Assembly: GCA_021464245.1 (NCBI GenBank)
Contig: JADCRB010000008.1
Coordinates: 433,590-497,589 of the forward strand
Origin: Carallia brachiata
Lineage: Eukaryota > Streptophyta > Magnoliopsida > Malpighiales > Rhizophoraceae
Length of the DNA: 64,000 bases
Direction: 5' to 3'
In this document: positions 62,580 through 64,000 of the stretch, piece by piece
How positions within the stretch are numbered: the first letter of the stretch is position 1
How the letters are laid out: every line of letters starts with the position of its first letter
Made by a program: the position numbers and the translations under genes
Notes under the pieces: model-generated
What the model saw: the letters and a program-made list of their open reading frames with translations, nothing else
What the model was told of the DNA's origin: nothing
The model's database searches: none

Positions 62580-62920
62580 ACCAGCCTCTAACTCACTGAA
62601 ATGGCCTTTGGTTTTCAGAAAATTGGTCCACAGGCATGGATTGATTCATGTCAGGGCGAAGACAAGGGCACAAGCCATTTGTTTTATGGTCTCCATGAGA
62701 GAGAAGAATTTTCTTCCCATGCCAGGGAGGCTGCCAAAGGACTTGTGGACTGTCTGGTTTTGCCTCCTTTAGAACTGTGATCCACTTGAAGATTGCCCCC
62801 CATCCTCTGGACACCCTAACCAAACGTAAAAATGATCCAAGGACCATCGTCCCTACAAGGTCTTTGTATATAGGTCCATTGTCTCTGACCAGGGTCCACC
62901 ATATATCCAAAGTTTAAAGG
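62580..62920 (-). other. GC-richer stretch with a 105-codon ORF, unrecognised
   Basis: In a very AT-rich neighbourhood this block has near-balanced composition. On the minus strand an uninterrupted ORF ends at 62593 and reads MDIWWTLVRDNG at its start and QFSENQRPFQ at its end. I recognise no family, signal peptide or membrane segment. It could be an exon, a non-coding RNA or chance. Confidence 0.25.
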
Positions 62921-63367
62921 CCTTATTTATTTATCAACTACACAAAAAAAAAAAACAAAACAAAAAAAACAAAAAAAGGAAAGAAAAGAAAAAGAAAAAA
63001 GTGATGGAAACTCTTTTCCCTCTCCTCCATTCGACACCACAATTTTAAGTATGGAAATTCTTTTATTTTTCTTTTTTCTTTTTTTTTTTCCTTTTATTCA
63101 AGTACGTAAATAATTTGAGTGCTACACATGCAGGCCCATATTTGCTTTTAAGAATGTGTGAATGAGAAATATTGGTGCTCCCATAGTCCATTATACTCTT
63201 ATGAACAAATTCAACAATCTCAATGTGCATACAAGGGACAAAATGAGAACCGAGATGTTAGTGCTCAAATATGGTGAGAATATAAAAAGAATATTATAAG
63301 TTTGAAGCAATATCACATTTAACTGATAGAGATACTTACATTTTCTTCATGCAAAGTATTGCCCACT

Positions 63368-63675
63368 CTACATGCTACACTGATCGTACCCAAGAACCGT
63401 GAAGATGGTTCTGCAAGTTTTGACAAATCACCATTTTCGCCATTATAGAATTACTCAAACTCCTGTTTCCATCGCTTTTCACCTTCATCAATAGGCTCTC
63501 CTACATAATACTCCTTCATTTCACAATCATCGTGCAGACCGTACAGCTTCTTTGGGTAGATGTGACTCCGAAAGAAGTTTATTAAGAGCACTGACCTCAT
63601 TTGCATGTTTTCTCTCGAGTTATCAATCTGCTTGAACGCTTTGGCAGCTTCTTGCTCTGCCCTCATAGCCCTCTT
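63368..63675 (-). CDS. C-terminal end of a KIN-12-type kinesin (partial, damaged)
   Basis: The terminal exon starts after an AG acceptor at 63676. In successive frames it reads KRAMRAEQEAAKAFKQID, then NLERKHANEVSALNKLLSES and HLPKEA, then DDCEMKEYYVGEPIDEGEKR, then a TAA, NGENGDLSKLAEPSS and finally YDQCSM stop (63368-63370). Plant phragmoplast kinesins of the KIN-12 group end with a coiled coil of this type (KQIDNLKRKHE...LAESRLPKE, then LAEPSSWFSGYD), which is the basis for the call. Three frame changes and one in-frame TAA interrupt it, and CGG stands where the family has the TGG of SSWF. The rest of the gene lies beyond the window end. Either consensus errors or a decaying copy would explain this. 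Confidence 0.5.
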
Positions 63676-64000
63676 CTGTAAAAATAAAATAAAATAAAAT
63701 AAAGAAGAAAGGTTGAAGTGCAAAGGGAACAAATCAGCACTTGCTATGACCAAATTCAGTATTATGGCCCTGTAGTGGAACATTCGAATCAGCAAGATGT
63801 AAAATAGGTAAAGCCATTAAAAAGCCTTTTTCTATTGAACAATTTGAGACACATCTCTGCAGCAAACATTTTCAAACATTCTTATAAATTCAACATATAA
63901 ATATCATTTTTCAATTCATGATCAGAAACAAAATGACAAAAATTAAAGAAGAAACTTGACCAATATTCCTGCAATGGAGAAACTAAGATGAATAGGTGAC

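Noticed and set aside
62705..62785. miR399-like precursor around TGCCAAAGGACTTGTGG
   Set aside because: Only the first ten bases match and no pairing arm with CCTTTGGCA in a suitable hairpin position was found.
1..64000. CRISPR array, bacterial operon or prophage
   Set aside because: The gene structure, introns and families are entirely plant nuclear; no regularly spaced direct repeats were seen.

Overview
This window is nuclear DNA of a flowering plant, most likely a core eudicot and probably a rosid. It has AT-rich intergenic DNA, multi-exon genes with GT-AG introns, and products that match well-known plant families. I cannot name the species. All identifications come from reading the sequence and recalling families; no search was run.

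Layout, left to right. 1-440 is a GA-rich satellite-like tract. 939-5098 (-) is a two-exon LRR receptor-like pseudokinase with a tRNA-type SINE inserted about 350 bp upstream of its start. About 7290-8412 (+) holds the decayed exons of an aldo-keto reductase. 10189-11165 (-) is TGD1, the permease of the chloroplast TGD lipid importer. 11867-12487 (+) is a broken methionine sulfoxide reductase A. 15820-26547 (+) is the 19-exon phosphoglucan water dikinase (PWD/GWD3). 28216-33088 (-) is a 7-exon MACPF-domain protein of the CAD1/NSL1 type. 37453-41095 (-) is a 10-exon plastid S1-domain RNA-binding protein (SRRP1-like). 43124-43300 (-) is a ROTUNDIFOLIA4/DEVIL micropeptide. 48582-51146 (+) is 15-cis-zeta-carotene isomerase (Z-ISO). 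55886-58163 (+) is an 8-exon bHLH transcription factor (bHLH62/78 type). 63368-63675 (-) is the 3' end of what looks like a KIN-12-type kinesin. Between the genes lie MITE-like inverted repeats, two hAT-like non-autonomous elements with near-perfect 8-bp target duplications, SINEs and AT-rich DNA.

The genes are not an operon or a cluster. Four of them (TGD1, PWD, the S1 protein, Z-ISO) encode plastid-targeted functions: lipid import, starch turnover, RNA/ribosome biology and carotenoid synthesis. This is probably coincidence.

The most striking global property is damage. MACPF, bHLH and DVL read perfectly through all exons. RLK, TGD1, PWD, S1, Z-ISO and the kinesin end carry scattered 1-2 bp indels, many in short homopolymers, and in places nonsense changes, while nearly all splice sites and reading phases elsewhere are kept. 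That pattern fits residual long-read consensus errors better than real pseudogenes. The MsrA and aldo-keto reductase copies look like genuine relics. I found no undescribed multi-gene system.
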